38,077 nucleotides of DNA from Bremerella alba (GCF_013618625.1 NZ_JABRWO010000011.1:236806-274882); one strand, 5' to 3'. Shown: positions 1 through 8,026, counted from the stretch's first letter. Notes: generated from the letters alone by a model not told the origin. Numbers and translations: made by a program.

Positions 1-1213
1 ACCATTGATAAGACTGACCCGGTTCGATGGGCACCGTGATCTGGGTAGAGCTCGTCACGATGTCCAGATAGTAATCGGTGCTCTCATGCGTAAAACCATT
101 GGCCTGGGTTCCATCCCAACCGGTCGGCTGCAGGCGAACAAGGTAGTTCCCTGCATAGTCTGCAACCGGCTGGAATTCTAAGGTCACCGTTTCCCCATCA
201 ACCTCGTCCCCTTCCATAGGGCTGACAATCGCAGCGATCAGAGGTGCTTCTTCTTCTGATGTGAAATTCGCTACCGCAGCGGGATTCTCCGGAACCTGAA
301 CCGACCATTGATAGGTCTGGCCCGGTTCGATGGGCACCATGATCTGCGTAGAGGTCGTCACGATATCGAGATAGTAGTCGGTGCTCTCATGCGTAAAACC
401 ATTGGCCTGGGTTCCATCCCAACCGGTCGGTTGCAGGCGGACAACGTAGTTGCCGGAGTAATCTGGGACCGGCTGGAATTCTAAGGTCACCGTCTCCCCG
501 TCAACCTCGTCCCCTTCCATAGGGCTGACAATCGCAGCGATCAGAGGTGCTTCTTCTTCCGACGTGAAATTCGCTACCGCAGCGGGATTGTCCGGAACCT
601 GAACCGACCATTGATAAGACTGACCCGGTTCGATGGGCACCGTGATCTGGGTAGAGGTCGTCACGATATCGAGATAGTAGTCGGTGCTCTCATGCGTAAA
701 ACCATTGGCCTGGGTTCCATCCCAACCGGTCGGCTGCAGGCGAACAAGGTAGTTCCCTGCATAGTCTGCAACCGGCTGGAATTCTAAGGTCACCGTTTCC
801 CCATCAACCTCGTCCCCTTCCATAGGGCTGACAATCGCAGCGATCAGAGGTGCTTCTTCTTCTGATGTGAAATTCGCTACCGCAGCGGGATTCTCAGGAA
901 CCTGGACCGACCATTGATAGGTCTGGCCCGGTTCGATGGGCACCATGATCTGGGTAGAGGTCGTCACGATATCGAGATAGTAGTCGGTGCTCTCGTGCGT
1001 AAACCCATTGGCCTGGGTCCCATCCCAATCGGTCGGTTGCAGGCGGACAACGTAGTTGCCGGCGTAATCTGGGACGGGCTGAAATTCTAAGGTCACCGTT
1101 TCCCCATCGACCTCGTCTCCTTCCATGGGGCTGACGATGCTCGGAATGAGCTCTTCTATTGGTTCGTCTGTCTCAAGAACCGTCGTGAACATTGCTTCAT
1201 CGGCATCTTCATT
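1..1213. repeat. 303-bp tandem repeats with 606-bp higher-order period
   Basis: The motif accattgata recurs at 1, 304, 607 and 910, an exact 303-bp spacing. Copies 1 and 3 share one set of variants and copies 2 and 4 another, giving an A-B-A-B pattern with a 606-bp period. Two more diverged copies lie at about 1214-1820. All are inside the giant repeat-protein gene and keep its frame. Confidence 0.9.
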
Positions 1214-1987
1214 GGGCTTATGAACCCACCACCGATACGTTTGTTCGGGATCGACAAGAACTGTCACTTCGGTTTGCGTTGTGGCGATACACAAGTAGTG
1301 CACATTGCAGTCGTGGTTGAAGCCTTCGGCTTGTTGTCCATCCCAATCGTTGGAGTCAAGTCGGACGTAGTAAGTGCCGGAATAGCCTGGCAGTGGCGTG
1401 AACTGAAGGACTATTTCCTCTGAAGAAATCTCGTCGCCCTCTTGAGGGCTGATGACCGCTGGAATGTCGGGGCTGATAGGTGACGGAGGAGCAGGGAAAT
1501 CGCCGGTTGTGAATTCTCCGGTAGAAGGCGACTGATCGGGTTGATGAACCCACCAGCGATACGTTTCTCCCGGTTGCAGAGAAACGGTGATTTCCGTGTC
1601 GTCTGTCACGATGCACAAGTAGTGTACGTCGCAGTCATGATTGAAGCCCGATGCTTGGATACCATTCCAATTATCGTAATCAAGTCGTACGAGATAATCC
1701 CCGTTGTAGTCTGCCACCGGAGCGAACTTCAGCGTGGTCGGCGAGCTTTCGACAAGGTCTCCCGTTTGAGGACTTACAACCATCGGCATAGTGCTCTCGC
1801 CTTCGAGAGTCAGCCCTAATACCGAATGGTTTTGGCGGGCAGCAGTTAGCTCGGAGTCCAGGTAAGGATCGACAATTGTTGGTTGATCGCTCAGTGGCGA
1901 GTCGATGCCACTGGAAGAAGCCAGCAGGTTACGGCTTTCTAAAGAATCAACTCGGAGCTTACGCCAATATTTATGTCGAGGTTGCAT
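1..1987 (-). CDS. Giant exported tandem-repeat protein, N-terminal part (cut by window edge)
   Basis: An open frame runs without a stop from ATG at 1987 to the left edge (662 codons), so the C-terminus is missing. Seen: residues about 8-22 (RKLRVDSLESRNLLASS) contain a LESRNLLA motif, the LEPRxLL-type N-terminal signature of very large exported planctomycete proteins. About six beta-rich repeats of ~101 residues follow, each with a YxVRLxxxxWxGxQAxGFxH core and a QxYxWxVxxP end, so a fibronectin/Ig-like fold is likely. The first two repeats carry a Cys pair (HDCxVHYLC) absent from later ones. An AAGG sits 11 nt upstream of the start. Inferred role: secreted or surface structural/adhesion protein; no catalytic domain is visible in this part. 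Confidence 0.85.
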   Translation of the reverse strand, partial: MQPRHKYWRKLRVDSLESRNLLASSSGIDSPLSDQPTIVDPYLDSELTAARQNHSVLGLTLEGESTMPMVVSPQTGDLVESSPTTLKFAPVADYNGDYLVRLDYDNWNGIQASGFNHDCDVHYLCIVTDDTEITVSLQPGETYRWWVHQPDQSPSTGEFTTGDFPAPPSPISPDIPAVISPQEGDEISSEEIVLQFTPLPGYSGTYYVRLDSNDWDGQQAEGFNHDCNVHYLCIATTQTEVTVLVDPEQTYRWWVHKPNEDADEAMFTTVLETDEPIEELIPSIVSPMEGDEVDGETVTLEFQPVPDYAGNYVVRLQPTDWDGTQANGFTHESTDYYLDIVTTSTQIMVPIEPGQTYQWSVQVPENPAAVANFTSEEEAPLIAAIVSPMEGDEVDGETVTLEFQPVADYAGNYLVRLQPTGWDGTQANGFTHESTDYYLDIVTTSTQITVPIEPGQSYQWSVQVPDNPAAVANFTSEEEAPLIAAIVSPMEGDEVDGETVTLEFQPVPDYSGNYVVRLQPTGWDGTQANGFTHESTDYYLDIVTTSTQIMVPIEPGQTYQWSVQVPENPAAVANFTSEEEAPLIAAIVSPMEGDEVDGETVTLEFQPVADYAGNYLVRLQPTGWDGTQANGFTHESTDYYLDIVTSSTQITVPIEPGQSYQW

Positions 1988-2495
1988 CGGATTAATCGCC
2001 TTGCCAGGGAGATGGCAATCGCTTCAAAAGGTGGGAGAAAGGCGATCCGTCGCAGCGTTTATTGGGACACCCATTGTGTCGATTTCTCTTCACCATAATT
2101 GGGGGGATTTACTTTCCCAGACGTTAAATCCAGAAATATTGATATAATTGGACCTTGATCTAACGGCTTCGTTTTCTATGCGTGAGCAAGCTTCGCGAAT
2201 ATGGTCGAAATAAAACGAGACCAGGCATTCCGATATCCCGGATAAAGGGCCTGTTTTTAGGCTTTTTCGCTAAATAAGAGCGCGAGTATTAGGCGAATCG
2301 AATCGTGAGACCTGGGGGGTAAGAGTCAAAACTGGGGAAAACAAATAAACAGCGGTTGAGCCGTTATTTGGATCTCAAGAGCATCCCACCCGGTAGTGTC
2401 CAGTACGGGGCGTTGGTGGTGAAAAACAGCAGCAAAATTCCCTGTGGTGCCTGCGTCGCCGTCGAGGCTTCCTTTTTCACGTGGCCGGCGGTGGA
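1988..2495. other. Intergenic region, no gene recognised
   Basis: These 508 bp separate the giant repeat-protein gene from the convergent end of the small HTH/zinc-ribbon gene. The promoter of the giant gene should lie here. Short open frames exist on both strands but have no credible ribosome site or protein character. A small hairpin (7-bp arms, 2487-2503) overlaps the stop of the HTH gene but is not followed by a T-run. Confidence 0.5.
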
Positions 2496-2801
2496 TCACC
2501 GCCACCGTTTTGTATCGACTTGCTGCCGTCGATCGTGCAGGTTCACTCGGATAGCCCGCTCGATGCACATGACTTTCTGCACGCGGCATAGGACGCACGG
2601 TAGGGTGACTTTGCCGCCGCAGCCGGGGCAGCGCTCGTAGATGGGGTCGACGTTTTGCAGCGGGTGGCGTCCGTCGCGAATGATCCGGGCCGTTTGCCTG
2701 CTGATGTGAAATTCCCGGACGACGGCCCGTAGGCTCATGCCGTCGGCAAAGGCGTCTTCGATTTCGTGAATCTGGTCTGGGGTTTTGGGATATCCGCGCA
2801 T
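2496..2801 (-). CDS. Small HTH plus zinc-ribbon DNA-binding protein (101 aa)
   Basis: Start chosen at ATG 2801 because AAGGA lies about 6 nt upstream; longer in-frame extensions look non-coding. Seen: residues 1-50 form a probable helix-turn-helix (GMSLRAVVREFHISRQTARI), like the HTH of resolvase/transposase-type proteins. Residues about 58-73 form a zinc ribbon with CPGCGG and CVLC pairs, followed by a basic tail. It is the last gene of a minus-strand cassette, about 180 bp after the ABC-ATPase/GNAT gene. Probably a regulator or DNA-binding accessory of the cassette; no exact family is recognised. A longer alternative frame over the same bases is Arg/Pro-rich and looks like a shadow. Confidence 0.7.
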   Translation of the reverse strand: MRGYPKTPDQIHEIEDAFADGMSLRAVVREFHISRQTARIIRDGRHPLQNVDPIYERCPGCGGKVTLPCVLCRVQKVMCIERAIRVNLHDRRQQVDTKRWR

Positions 2802-2979
2802 GCTTGTTTCCTTGTTGCTTGGTTTTGTAAGAGATGGCTTGGCCGCCGAGGGAAGAGCAAAGAGGGATTGACCACAGATAGAAGCACGCGACATCGACCA
2901 AGCAATCCCCTTCGTAACGCCTGCGTAATTCGTGGTGAAACGATGGACTTCTCCGCAGTGCTCTCGGTGTCGTCTGGGG

Positions 2980-4071
2980 CTAAACTTCTTCCGACCGGCC
3001 GGCGTAACGAAACGTCGCCACGGCTCGGCCGGTGCTTGTTTTCCACTGAGGGTTCTCGCGGTATATGCCGCTTCGCTTTCGGCCTGTTTTCAGGAGCTGC
3101 CGGAACTCCCAGTTCGTTGACCGGTTGCAATGCGCGACCACCGCCGGGTGGCTGCCGCTAATGTGAATACTGGTCGCTCCCTGCTCGGTCAGGTATCTGG
3201 ACAGTTCGTCCAGCATCTGTCCCCCCAGGCCAACTCCTTGATAGGTTGGCAGCGTTACCAGCCGCGTCACGCGGAGATGGTTCTGGCGGAAGTTATTCAG
3301 CGTCGCTGCAAACACGGCCGGTTGGCCTTCGATTAAGCCGACGTAACACCGGGCCGCCGGATTGAGTTGCCCATCGAGATAGTGATGCGGCGCAAACAGG
3401 GGCCATCGTTCGCGGCTGCAGCGATGGATGCTAAGGTGAAGTTTCGGTCGCCGAAGACACCTCCGCGTTAGCTCGCCACGGGTCATATCCAACACCCAAT
3501 CAGGCTGCAGCCAATCGATCACATCGCGATGACAGGTTACGGCTACTAGCCGCTTGGAAAACTGTCGACGATCGATCGCCCGGCGCAATGCCAGCGAACC
3601 AAAGCGCGCTGTCGTACGATCGACCACGCTGGTGAATTCGTCGAAAGCGATCAGCTTGCCACGTGAAAGCATCCCGCGAGCGACATCCGCCCGAAACTGC
3701 TGGCCCGTCGACAAGCAGCCATACGGCTGACACCAGGCAACCGGCGAACTCAAGCCGACTGCCACCAACGTTTGAGTAATCGTGCGGGTAGAAAGCGAAA
3801 CGCCGAAACCATCGACCAGAGCCTGATCGCGCTTCCAAGCGAACCGTGGGACCAGACGTTTCCCATAAGCCGCACGGGCCACCGTCGACTTGCCGCTGCC
3901 AGAGTCTCCGACGATCATGCCCACTTGCCAATCGTCATCCAGCGACGGCAATGGAACCTGAAATCGTCGCTGAAACTTGTCTTCCAGCGGAACGTCGAAC
4001 ATGCCGGCCAATTGTCGTACGCGAAACGAATCCGACACGGGACATTCCACTAAAGCATCAATAGTTTGCAT
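2980..4071 (-). CDS. ABC-type ATPase fused to GNAT acetyltransferase (363 aa)
   Basis: Seen: Walker A GDSGSGKST (55-63), ABC signature LSTGQ (120-124), Walker B LIAFDEFT (140-147) and switch His (VTCH, 181) make a complete single ABC ATPase domain with no membrane segment. Residues about 205-363 form a GNAT domain with the acetyl-CoA motif QGVGLG (278-283) inside a VTRLVTLP..Q context. A soluble ABC-GNAT fusion is not a transporter. Similar fusions are known to me from phage-derived regions, where GNAT enzymes such as Mu Mom modify DNA bases; that role here is inference. It is transcribed with small genes on both sides, and its start overlaps the upstream 52-residue gene by 22 bp, suggesting translational coupling. 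Confidence 0.8.
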   Translation of the reverse strand: MQTIDALVECPVSDSFRVRQLAGMFDVPLEDKFQRRFQVPLPSLDDDWQVGMIVGDSGSGKSTVARAAYGKRLVPRFAWKRDQALVDGFGVSLSTRTITQTLVAVGLSSPVAWCQPYGCLSTGQQFRADVARGMLSRGKLIAFDEFTSVVDRTTARFGSLALRRAIDRRQFSKRLVAVTCHRDVIDWLQPDWVLDMTRGELTRRCLRRPKLHLSIHRCSRERWPLFAPHHYLDGQLNPAARCYVGLIEGQPAVFAATLNNFRQNHLRVTRLVTLPTYQGVGLGGQMLDELSRYLTEQGATSIHISGSHPAVVAHCNRSTNWEFRQLLKTGRKRSGIYRENPQWKTSTGRAVATFRYAGRSEEV

Positions 4072-4208
4072 GGCAGTCCCCTTTGGTGCATCTCTTGGTA
4101 AAGTTCACGTTGCTGGTCCTCGCTGTCGCACTGGACGACCACCTGATACAGCTCCGGACACTCCGGTTCTGTTGCAAGTGGCTCATCATGTATTGAAGAA
4201 GTTGTCAT
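4050..4208 (-). CDS. 52-aa microprotein overlapping the ATPase-GNAT gene
   Basis: ATG at 4208, TAG at 4050-4052. The C-terminal half (ELYQVVVQCDSEDQQRELYQ, then a short hydrophobic end KLLML) looks like a compact folded beta-alpha-beta element, and the N-terminal 18 residues are polar. Its last 22 bases overlap the start of the ABC-GNAT gene in another frame, the usual layout for translational coupling. I recall small proteins of this type in planctomycete genomes but know no function. The Shine-Dalgarno sequence is weak. The call rests on the overlap, operon position and protein-like composition. Confidence 0.6.
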   Translation of the reverse strand: MTTSSIHDEPLATEPECPELYQVVVQCDSEDQQRELYQEMHQRGLPCKLLML

Positions 4209-4259
4209 GTTGTTAGCTCGTAGAGATAGAGAGTTGGTTGGTAATACGCGAAGAAGTGT

Positions 4260-4370
4260 TCGCCACAGAGATCACAGAGGGCACAGAAAGTGAAGAGGGC
4301 GTGACCACAGAAACTCCGTGGTTTAACTCTCTCTTCCCCGGTGTGCTCTGTGTCCTCTGTGGCTAATCTC
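4260..4370. repeat. Intergenic palindromic repeat with CCACAGAG-type arms
   Basis: The left arm (gccacagagatcacagaggg, 4262-4281) and right arm (reverse complement gccacagaggacacagagca, ending at 4363) are imperfect inverted copies. A smaller hairpin with ACCAC/GTGGT arms lies between them at about 4303-4323. Repeats rich in CACAGAG are scattered in many environmental bacterial genomes. The right arm overlaps the stop codon of the 106-aa gene. It could act as a transcript-end hairpin or be a MITE-like repeat. Confidence 0.65.
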
Positions 4371-4683
4371 TTCCATTGCTGCAGCCCTCCGTCTTCTCGG
4401 CGCTATTTCGCAGCGGTTGCGGCCCGACGTTCAGTAGCTGGTGAATCTCGGCCAATGCGTCCTCCGAGACACCGAAGAGGTCGTCGATCAAGCAGGGCAT
4501 GTCCTCGGGAGCATAGATGTCCAGTCGATGGGCCGGGATGCTGGACGAGAGCTGGCCGTTTCGGTCGACATCGATGCAATAAACATCGTCTTCCAGGTCG
4601 CCGCGAACCTTGGCCGGATAGACCTGGGCCGCTTCGCGATATTTCACTAGTTGTCCGAATTTCAATGGTTGTCGTGAACTCAT
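4363..4683 (-). CDS. Hypothetical protein (106 aa) of the ATPase-GNAT cassette
   Basis: ATG at 4683. The sequence starts with a basic KFGQLVKYREAAQVYPAKV segment typical of a small beta-barrel or SH3-like fold, then an acidic stretch (EDDVYCIDVD) and an acidic helical part ending in a polar tail. No named domain is recognised. It is co-directional with the genes on both sides; 65 bp separate it from the upstream 114-aa gene, and a palindromic repeat lies just downstream. The Shine-Dalgarno is poor. Probably a real small cassette gene. Confidence 0.55.
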   Translation of the reverse strand: MSSRQPLKFGQLVKYREAAQVYPAKVRGDLEDDVYCIDVDRNGQLSSSIPAHRLDIYAPEDMPCLIDDLFGVSEDALAEIHQLLNVGPQPLRNSAEKTEGCSNGRD

Positions 4684-4748
4684 TTGGGTTGCTTTCAGTT
4701 AAGGGGTAAGGTTGGAAGTCGCTAACTTGGTGGCGATCGAAGCCCGCT

Positions 4749-5093
4749 TCAACGGAATTCGCGGGCCAGTTCTTCGCGGAACGATTCCTCGCGTGAGAAC
4801 GCCGACCGTTCGACTTCAGCAATGGCCTGATCGAGCAGATGCTCCTCTTTCAGCAGGCCGTCACACAGGACGGTTGCGGCGATCTCTTCTCGCCAGATTT
4901 GGCGTTTGCCTTCGAGCAGATCGGCAGCCTCGATCGCATCGTTGGCAAAATCGAGCACGTCGATTCCGATAATGGCTGCCGAGAGGATGTGTCGTCCGGT
5001 CACTTCGACGTGGACGACCAGTTGAGCCCAGAAGCATCCGCGAGACGTGTCGATCTCGTCGAGTTCGAGCGAAATTTCAACGGCTTCGGTCAT
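4749..5093 (-). CDS. Hypothetical protein (114 aa), first gene of the ATPase-GNAT cassette
   Basis: Start chosen at ATG 5093 (MTEAVEISLELDEID), preceded by AGAGG about 7 nt upstream; a 17-residue longer start at 5144 has no such site. The protein is acidic, with a beta-rich first third (CFWAQLVVHVEVTGRHILSA) and a long helical C-terminus rich in Glu and Arg. No cysteine motif, signal peptide or membrane segment is seen. It precedes the 106-aa, 52-aa, ATPase-GNAT and HTH genes on the same strand. Function unknown. Confidence 0.55.
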   Translation of the reverse strand: MTEAVEISLELDEIDTSRGCFWAQLVVHVEVTGRHILSAAIIGIDVLDFANDAIEAADLLEGKRQIWREEIAATVLCDGLLKEEHLLDQAIAEVERSAFSREESFREELAREFR

Positions 5094-5296
5094 GACGTTC
5101 CTCTTCAAGTCGATACTGGCGCATGAAAAAAGCAGCCGGCGCACCTAGGCACTGAAACATCCGTTTCGGCTGCTGGGGAAAGAACGATCCCTCGCTCGAC
5201 ATCCTTCAATTCAGTAATGCAGGGTTTTGTGACTGCGAACTACACGGGGCATCCTTCCGGCAATAAATGGTCGTGAGAGTGAGATGGCTACTTAAA

Positions 5297-5348
5297 AAGC
5301 GTGACGCTTGTGTGACGCTGTATTGATAATATTAAAAGCGTGACGCTT
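5297..5348. promoter_or_regulatory. Operator-like palindromic repeats upstream of the 131-aa gene
   Basis: The 13-mer AAGCGTGACGCTT occurs at 5297-5309 and 5336-5348, with a half copy (TGTGACGCTG) at 5311-5320. A third near copy (AAGCGTGACGCAA) lies at 5873-5885, just past the same gene. Arms AAGCG/CGCTT flank a TGA centre, the shape of a dimeric repressor site. They lie between the divergently oriented 114-aa and 131-aa genes and could control either. Confidence 0.55.
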
Positions 5349-5441
5349 TGTCAAACACTTATGGGCTATATTTCATAAAGAAAGCAGGTAAGATAGCGTG
5401 AAGCATTGCCGCAAGCTCTTTCCACGAAAGCAGTAAACAAA

Positions 5442-5837
5442 ATGCCACCAAAAAAGAAAAATGAAGCGGCCGGTACCGATGCGGCTGTCAAGAAGGGTTC
5501 GACTGCCCCAGAAGCGTCCGCCAAGCCAGGCGGCGACGCATCATCCCAGCCGCAAACAGATAGTCGCGGACGTTTGGTAGCGAATCGGTCTGAGGCTTTA
5601 ACCGCCGAGGAAATCGATCTGCTGGCCCAGGAGTTCTACAAAGTCTACGAAGTGCTTCACGACTGCGCATCGTTCATGAGTCTAAAGAAGGTCGAAGAGA
5701 TTCAGGCCATTGTCTCTGGACTGCGGAAAAAGGCGAAAGAGTCGCAAAAGCTCGCCAACAGCCAAATCGGCCGCAAGCTAGACGCTATGGCCATCGAACT
5801 AGGCATCGAAGACCGCCTGAGGGGACGCACGAAGTAG
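5442..5837 (+). CDS. Hypothetical protein with Lys/Ala-rich disordered N-terminus (131 aa)
   Basis: ATG at 5442 is preferred; an in-frame TTG at 5406 would add 12 residues. Residues 1-45 are low-complexity and basic (PPKKKNEAAG...), probably disordered or nucleic-acid-binding. Residues 50-131 are helical and charged, starting with ALTAEEIDLLAQEFYKVYEV and ending in Arg/Lys. No family is recognised. It is monocistronic, and operator-like 13-bp palindromes flank both ends, so it may be autoregulated. It lies upstream of the tRNA into which the 14-kb element inserted and belongs to the flanking chromosome or an older element. Confidence 0.6.
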   Translation: MPPKKKNEAAGTDAAVKKGSTAPEASAKPGGDASSQPQTDSRGRLVANRSEALTAEEIDLLAQEFYKVYEVLHDCASFMSLKKVEEIQAIVSGLRKKAKESQKLANSQIGRKLDAMAIELGIEDRLRGRTK

Positions 5838-5946
5838 ATAGCCGGTGAGTGCTTACATCGGAAGTGTCCATTAAGCGTGACGCAAGTGTAAGCTTGTAGG
5901 GACTAAATTGACTCGGCACTTTAGTAAAGCGGGCAAGAGTCGCCGT

Positions 5947-6110
5947 GACGGGCAAAGGGTACCCCGGTATGGTTCAAATAGCGGGGCATTGGTAAACTAT
6001 TGCGTTCGACGCCGAGGCGGTGGGTGAGAGCATAGCCGAGCTACCAGCGATCACCTTTTCGCCGCCCAGGTGTCTAATAGCAATCAGCGCAGCGGTCCCG
6101 TTTGCCCGTC
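5947..6110 (+). other. Possible structured RNA with long closing stem
   Basis: GACGGGCAAAGGGTACC (5947-5963) pairs with GGTCCCGTTTGCCCGTC (6094-6110) with two mismatches over 17 positions, closing a 164-nt segment. Inside, CCCCG/CGGGG arms near 5961-5985 and GGCGG/CCGCC-type arms around 6016-6066 could form further hairpins. It sits directly upstream of the tRNA gene with no credible open frame. No known RNA family is recognised; strand is assumed from the tRNA. It could also be a DNA-level inverted repeat. Confidence 0.35.
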
Positions 6111-6135
6111 AAACCTCCCTGCCCTGCATTGTCTT

Positions 6136-6209
<74 letters not shown>

Positions 6210-6265
6210 CTAATAGTTTTCAGGAATGAACAGGCATGAGGCGTAACTAGCCGTAGATTAAGCTG

Positions 6266-7549
6266 TTACGCCGATTCCTGAAAACCGTTTTCCCGCCCAT
6301 GAATGCTCATTTCTGGTCCATGCTGGTCCTGCTTATGGTCCATGGAGTTTTGAGGGCATTCAAGCTCTTCTGAAGCCATGCGGCGAACGCTGGCGAAGTT
6401 GGCAAACTCTTGTTTGGTTGTCTTGCGATAGTGCAATTCAGCCACCTTGGACGTATGCCCCATGAATTCGGTCAAGCGTCCCTCTGGCACGATCAAACGC
6501 AGATCGTTTTCGCAGGACGTGCGTAGATTCTGCATTGGCTTGTGAAAGTCCTCCAGCCCTGCCAGCTTCATCGCTTGCTTCATGTAAGCCACAATCTTGT
6601 TAGAGATGACTGACTTGCCATCTCGGTTGATTGTTCGGTGACGATGAATAACGTAGTCGTCCGCGCGTGAACAATCGTCTTGCCATGCCATGAATTCAGA
6701 CCAAGCGTAGTCGCGAATCTCTGGCCAAAGTGGCATTGTTCGGGCCTTGGTCTTTGCCGGGGGAATCCGAAGCGTATTGGCGTCAAAGTCGAAATGTGAC
6801 CAACGCAGTTCTGCAACTTCGGAAGGAAGCCGCAAGCCACCAAAACGGCCAAGCACGAAAAAGAGCCGGTGCTGATCGCAAGTCAGATGGGCTATAACCG
6901 ATTCCGCCTCTTCTGGGCTCATGTATAGGATTCGTTCGCGGTCAACTTGGGTGCAGATTGGCAGATGGCAGAACGGGTTTTCCTGAATCCACTTCTTGCG
7001 GGCCGCGAATCCAAACCAGCTGCGAACGCGTTTAACGTGTTTCGAGATGGCGGCAGAACGATTGCTTCGCGTGGCATCGCTTCGCAACCACTGAAGCCAT
7101 TCTTCAGCATCGCCGGGGGTAATCGAGTGAATGGCTCTACCTTCTTTGAAGTATTCAATAAGGTAGTTCTTGGTAGCAATGCAGTCGCGTTCGGTGGCAG
7201 GCGACCAAACCGCATTTCCTTCTGCGTCTTTCCAGTGATTTACCTTTTGATCAAAAAGCCAAGTCAGGTATTCACCCAGCGTGGAAACCCCAGGCATCGC
7301 AATAAGGCCCCATTCTGCGAGCTTTTTGGCAACCGGCGAACCATGTATTTCAGTAAGCCAAGACTGAACCCTTGGTTCAATCAAGCAGCCATTCTTGCGG
7401 CAAGATACCAAGTGAGTAACGTTGCTATCCAGGTAGCCACGTTCACGGCTAGAAGGTTTGTTTCGCCCAAAGTTGAGCTTGCGAGTTTTACCCGCATGGT
7501 CAATGAACTTATAGCGGTAAGTTGATCCGTCTTTGTAGAAACTTCCCAT
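6266..7549 (-). CDS. int: Tyrosine recombinase / integrase (427 aa)
   Basis: ATG at 7549, with GGAG 11 nt upstream. Residues about 85-200 form the core-binding SAM-like domain and residues 208-385 the catalytic domain. Active-site residues can be placed: Arg240 (GGLRLPSEVAELRW), Lys266 or Lys268 in the beta-hairpin, His336 and Arg343 (HKPMQNLRTS), His365 (MGHTS) and Tyr374 (ELHYRKT). It ends 54 bp from the tRNA that holds the left att copy, the classical integrase/attachment-site layout. It catalyses site-specific integration and excision of the element. The 50-residue C-terminal tail beyond the catalytic Tyr is unremarkable. Confidence 0.93.
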   Translation of the reverse strand: MGSFYKDGSTYRYKFIDHAGKTRKLNFGRNKPSSRERGYLDSNVTHLVSCRKNGCLIEPRVQSWLTEIHGSPVAKKLAEWGLIAMPGVSTLGEYLTWLFDQKVNHWKDAEGNAVWSPATERDCIATKNYLIEYFKEGRAIHSITPGDAEEWLQWLRSDATRSNRSAAISKHVKRVRSWFGFAARKKWIQENPFCHLPICTQVDRERILYMSPEEAESVIAHLTCDQHRLFFVLGRFGGLRLPSEVAELRWSHFDFDANTLRIPPAKTKARTMPLWPEIRDYAWSEFMAWQDDCSRADDYVIHRHRTINRDGKSVISNKIVAYMKQAMKLAGLEDFHKPMQNLRTSCENDLRLIVPEGRLTEFMGHTSKVAELHYRKTTKQEFANFASVRRMASEELECPQNSMDHKQDQHGPEMSIHGRENGFQESA

Positions 7550-7630
7550 GGGTTTAGGTTCTCCAGGTGGGGGAATAGCGGGCGCGAAGTGCTAACCCGC
7601 TGAAGAGTCATTCCGCACGGATCGCGGAAA

Positions 7631-8026
7631 CTAAGAACAATCGCCAGCCAGTTGGGGCGTGGTTTCTTGGGCTTCATCCTTGGAGCACGCAAGCCGGAAC
7701 GCGTAGCTTCGCGTTACTTCCAGCGTTCCACCACCAAGGCCATCAGGCCGAACTTGCACGCGAACCGGGGCGTCAAGCTCCTTCAGGATTTGAGCGACCA
7801 TAAGCCAGCCCGCTTCAGGCTTGGCTTCGTAGCAGCTGTTGTGCTCCAAGGCTTGCCGTTCGGCTGCTTCCTGCGAAACGAAAAGTTCGCTTCGTTCGTA
7901 GTCAGCCGTGAAGGCCAACTCTGCGAAGGGTTCCGCCAGCAAATCGCTGGGCGTGTCCTCCAAGGGATGGGCAACGAGGTTTAGAAATCGGCCCTTGTAA
8001 TCGCCTTCGTGCGAAACTGCGTCCAT
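7631..8026 (-). CDS. Hypothetical acidic protein (131 aa)
   Basis: Start chosen at ATG 8026 (MDAVSHEGDYKG), because AAAGGA lies 8 nt upstream; ATG codons further up lack spacing for a ribosome site. The protein is acidic with a helical Glu/Ala-rich centre (LLAEPFAELAFTADYERSEL) and a C-terminal beta part (VRVQVRPDGLGGGTLEVTRS). No domain is recognised. It is co-directional with the integrase, 81 bp upstream of it, so it could be expressed with int. Function unknown. Confidence 0.5.
   Translation of the reverse strand: MDAVSHEGDYKGRFLNLVAHPLEDTPSDLLAEPFAELAFTADYERSELFVSQEAAERQALEHNSCYEAKPEAGWLMVAQILKELDAPVRVQVRPDGLGGGTLEVTRSYAFRLACSKDEAQETTPQLAGDCS

Noticed and set aside
1220-1819. Plus-strand open frames across the repeat-protein gene
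   Set aside because: They are antisense shadows of repeated codons; the minus-strand frame is continuous with a consistent fold pattern.
1-1820. Repeats resembling a CRISPR array
   Set aside because: Units are 303 bp, fully coding and without variable short spacers.
2326-2901. Long minus-strand open frame (191 codons) covering the HTH/zinc-ribbon gene
   Set aside because: Arg/Pro-rich composition without domain character; the competing 101-aa frame has a good ribosome site, an HTH and paired CxxC motifs.
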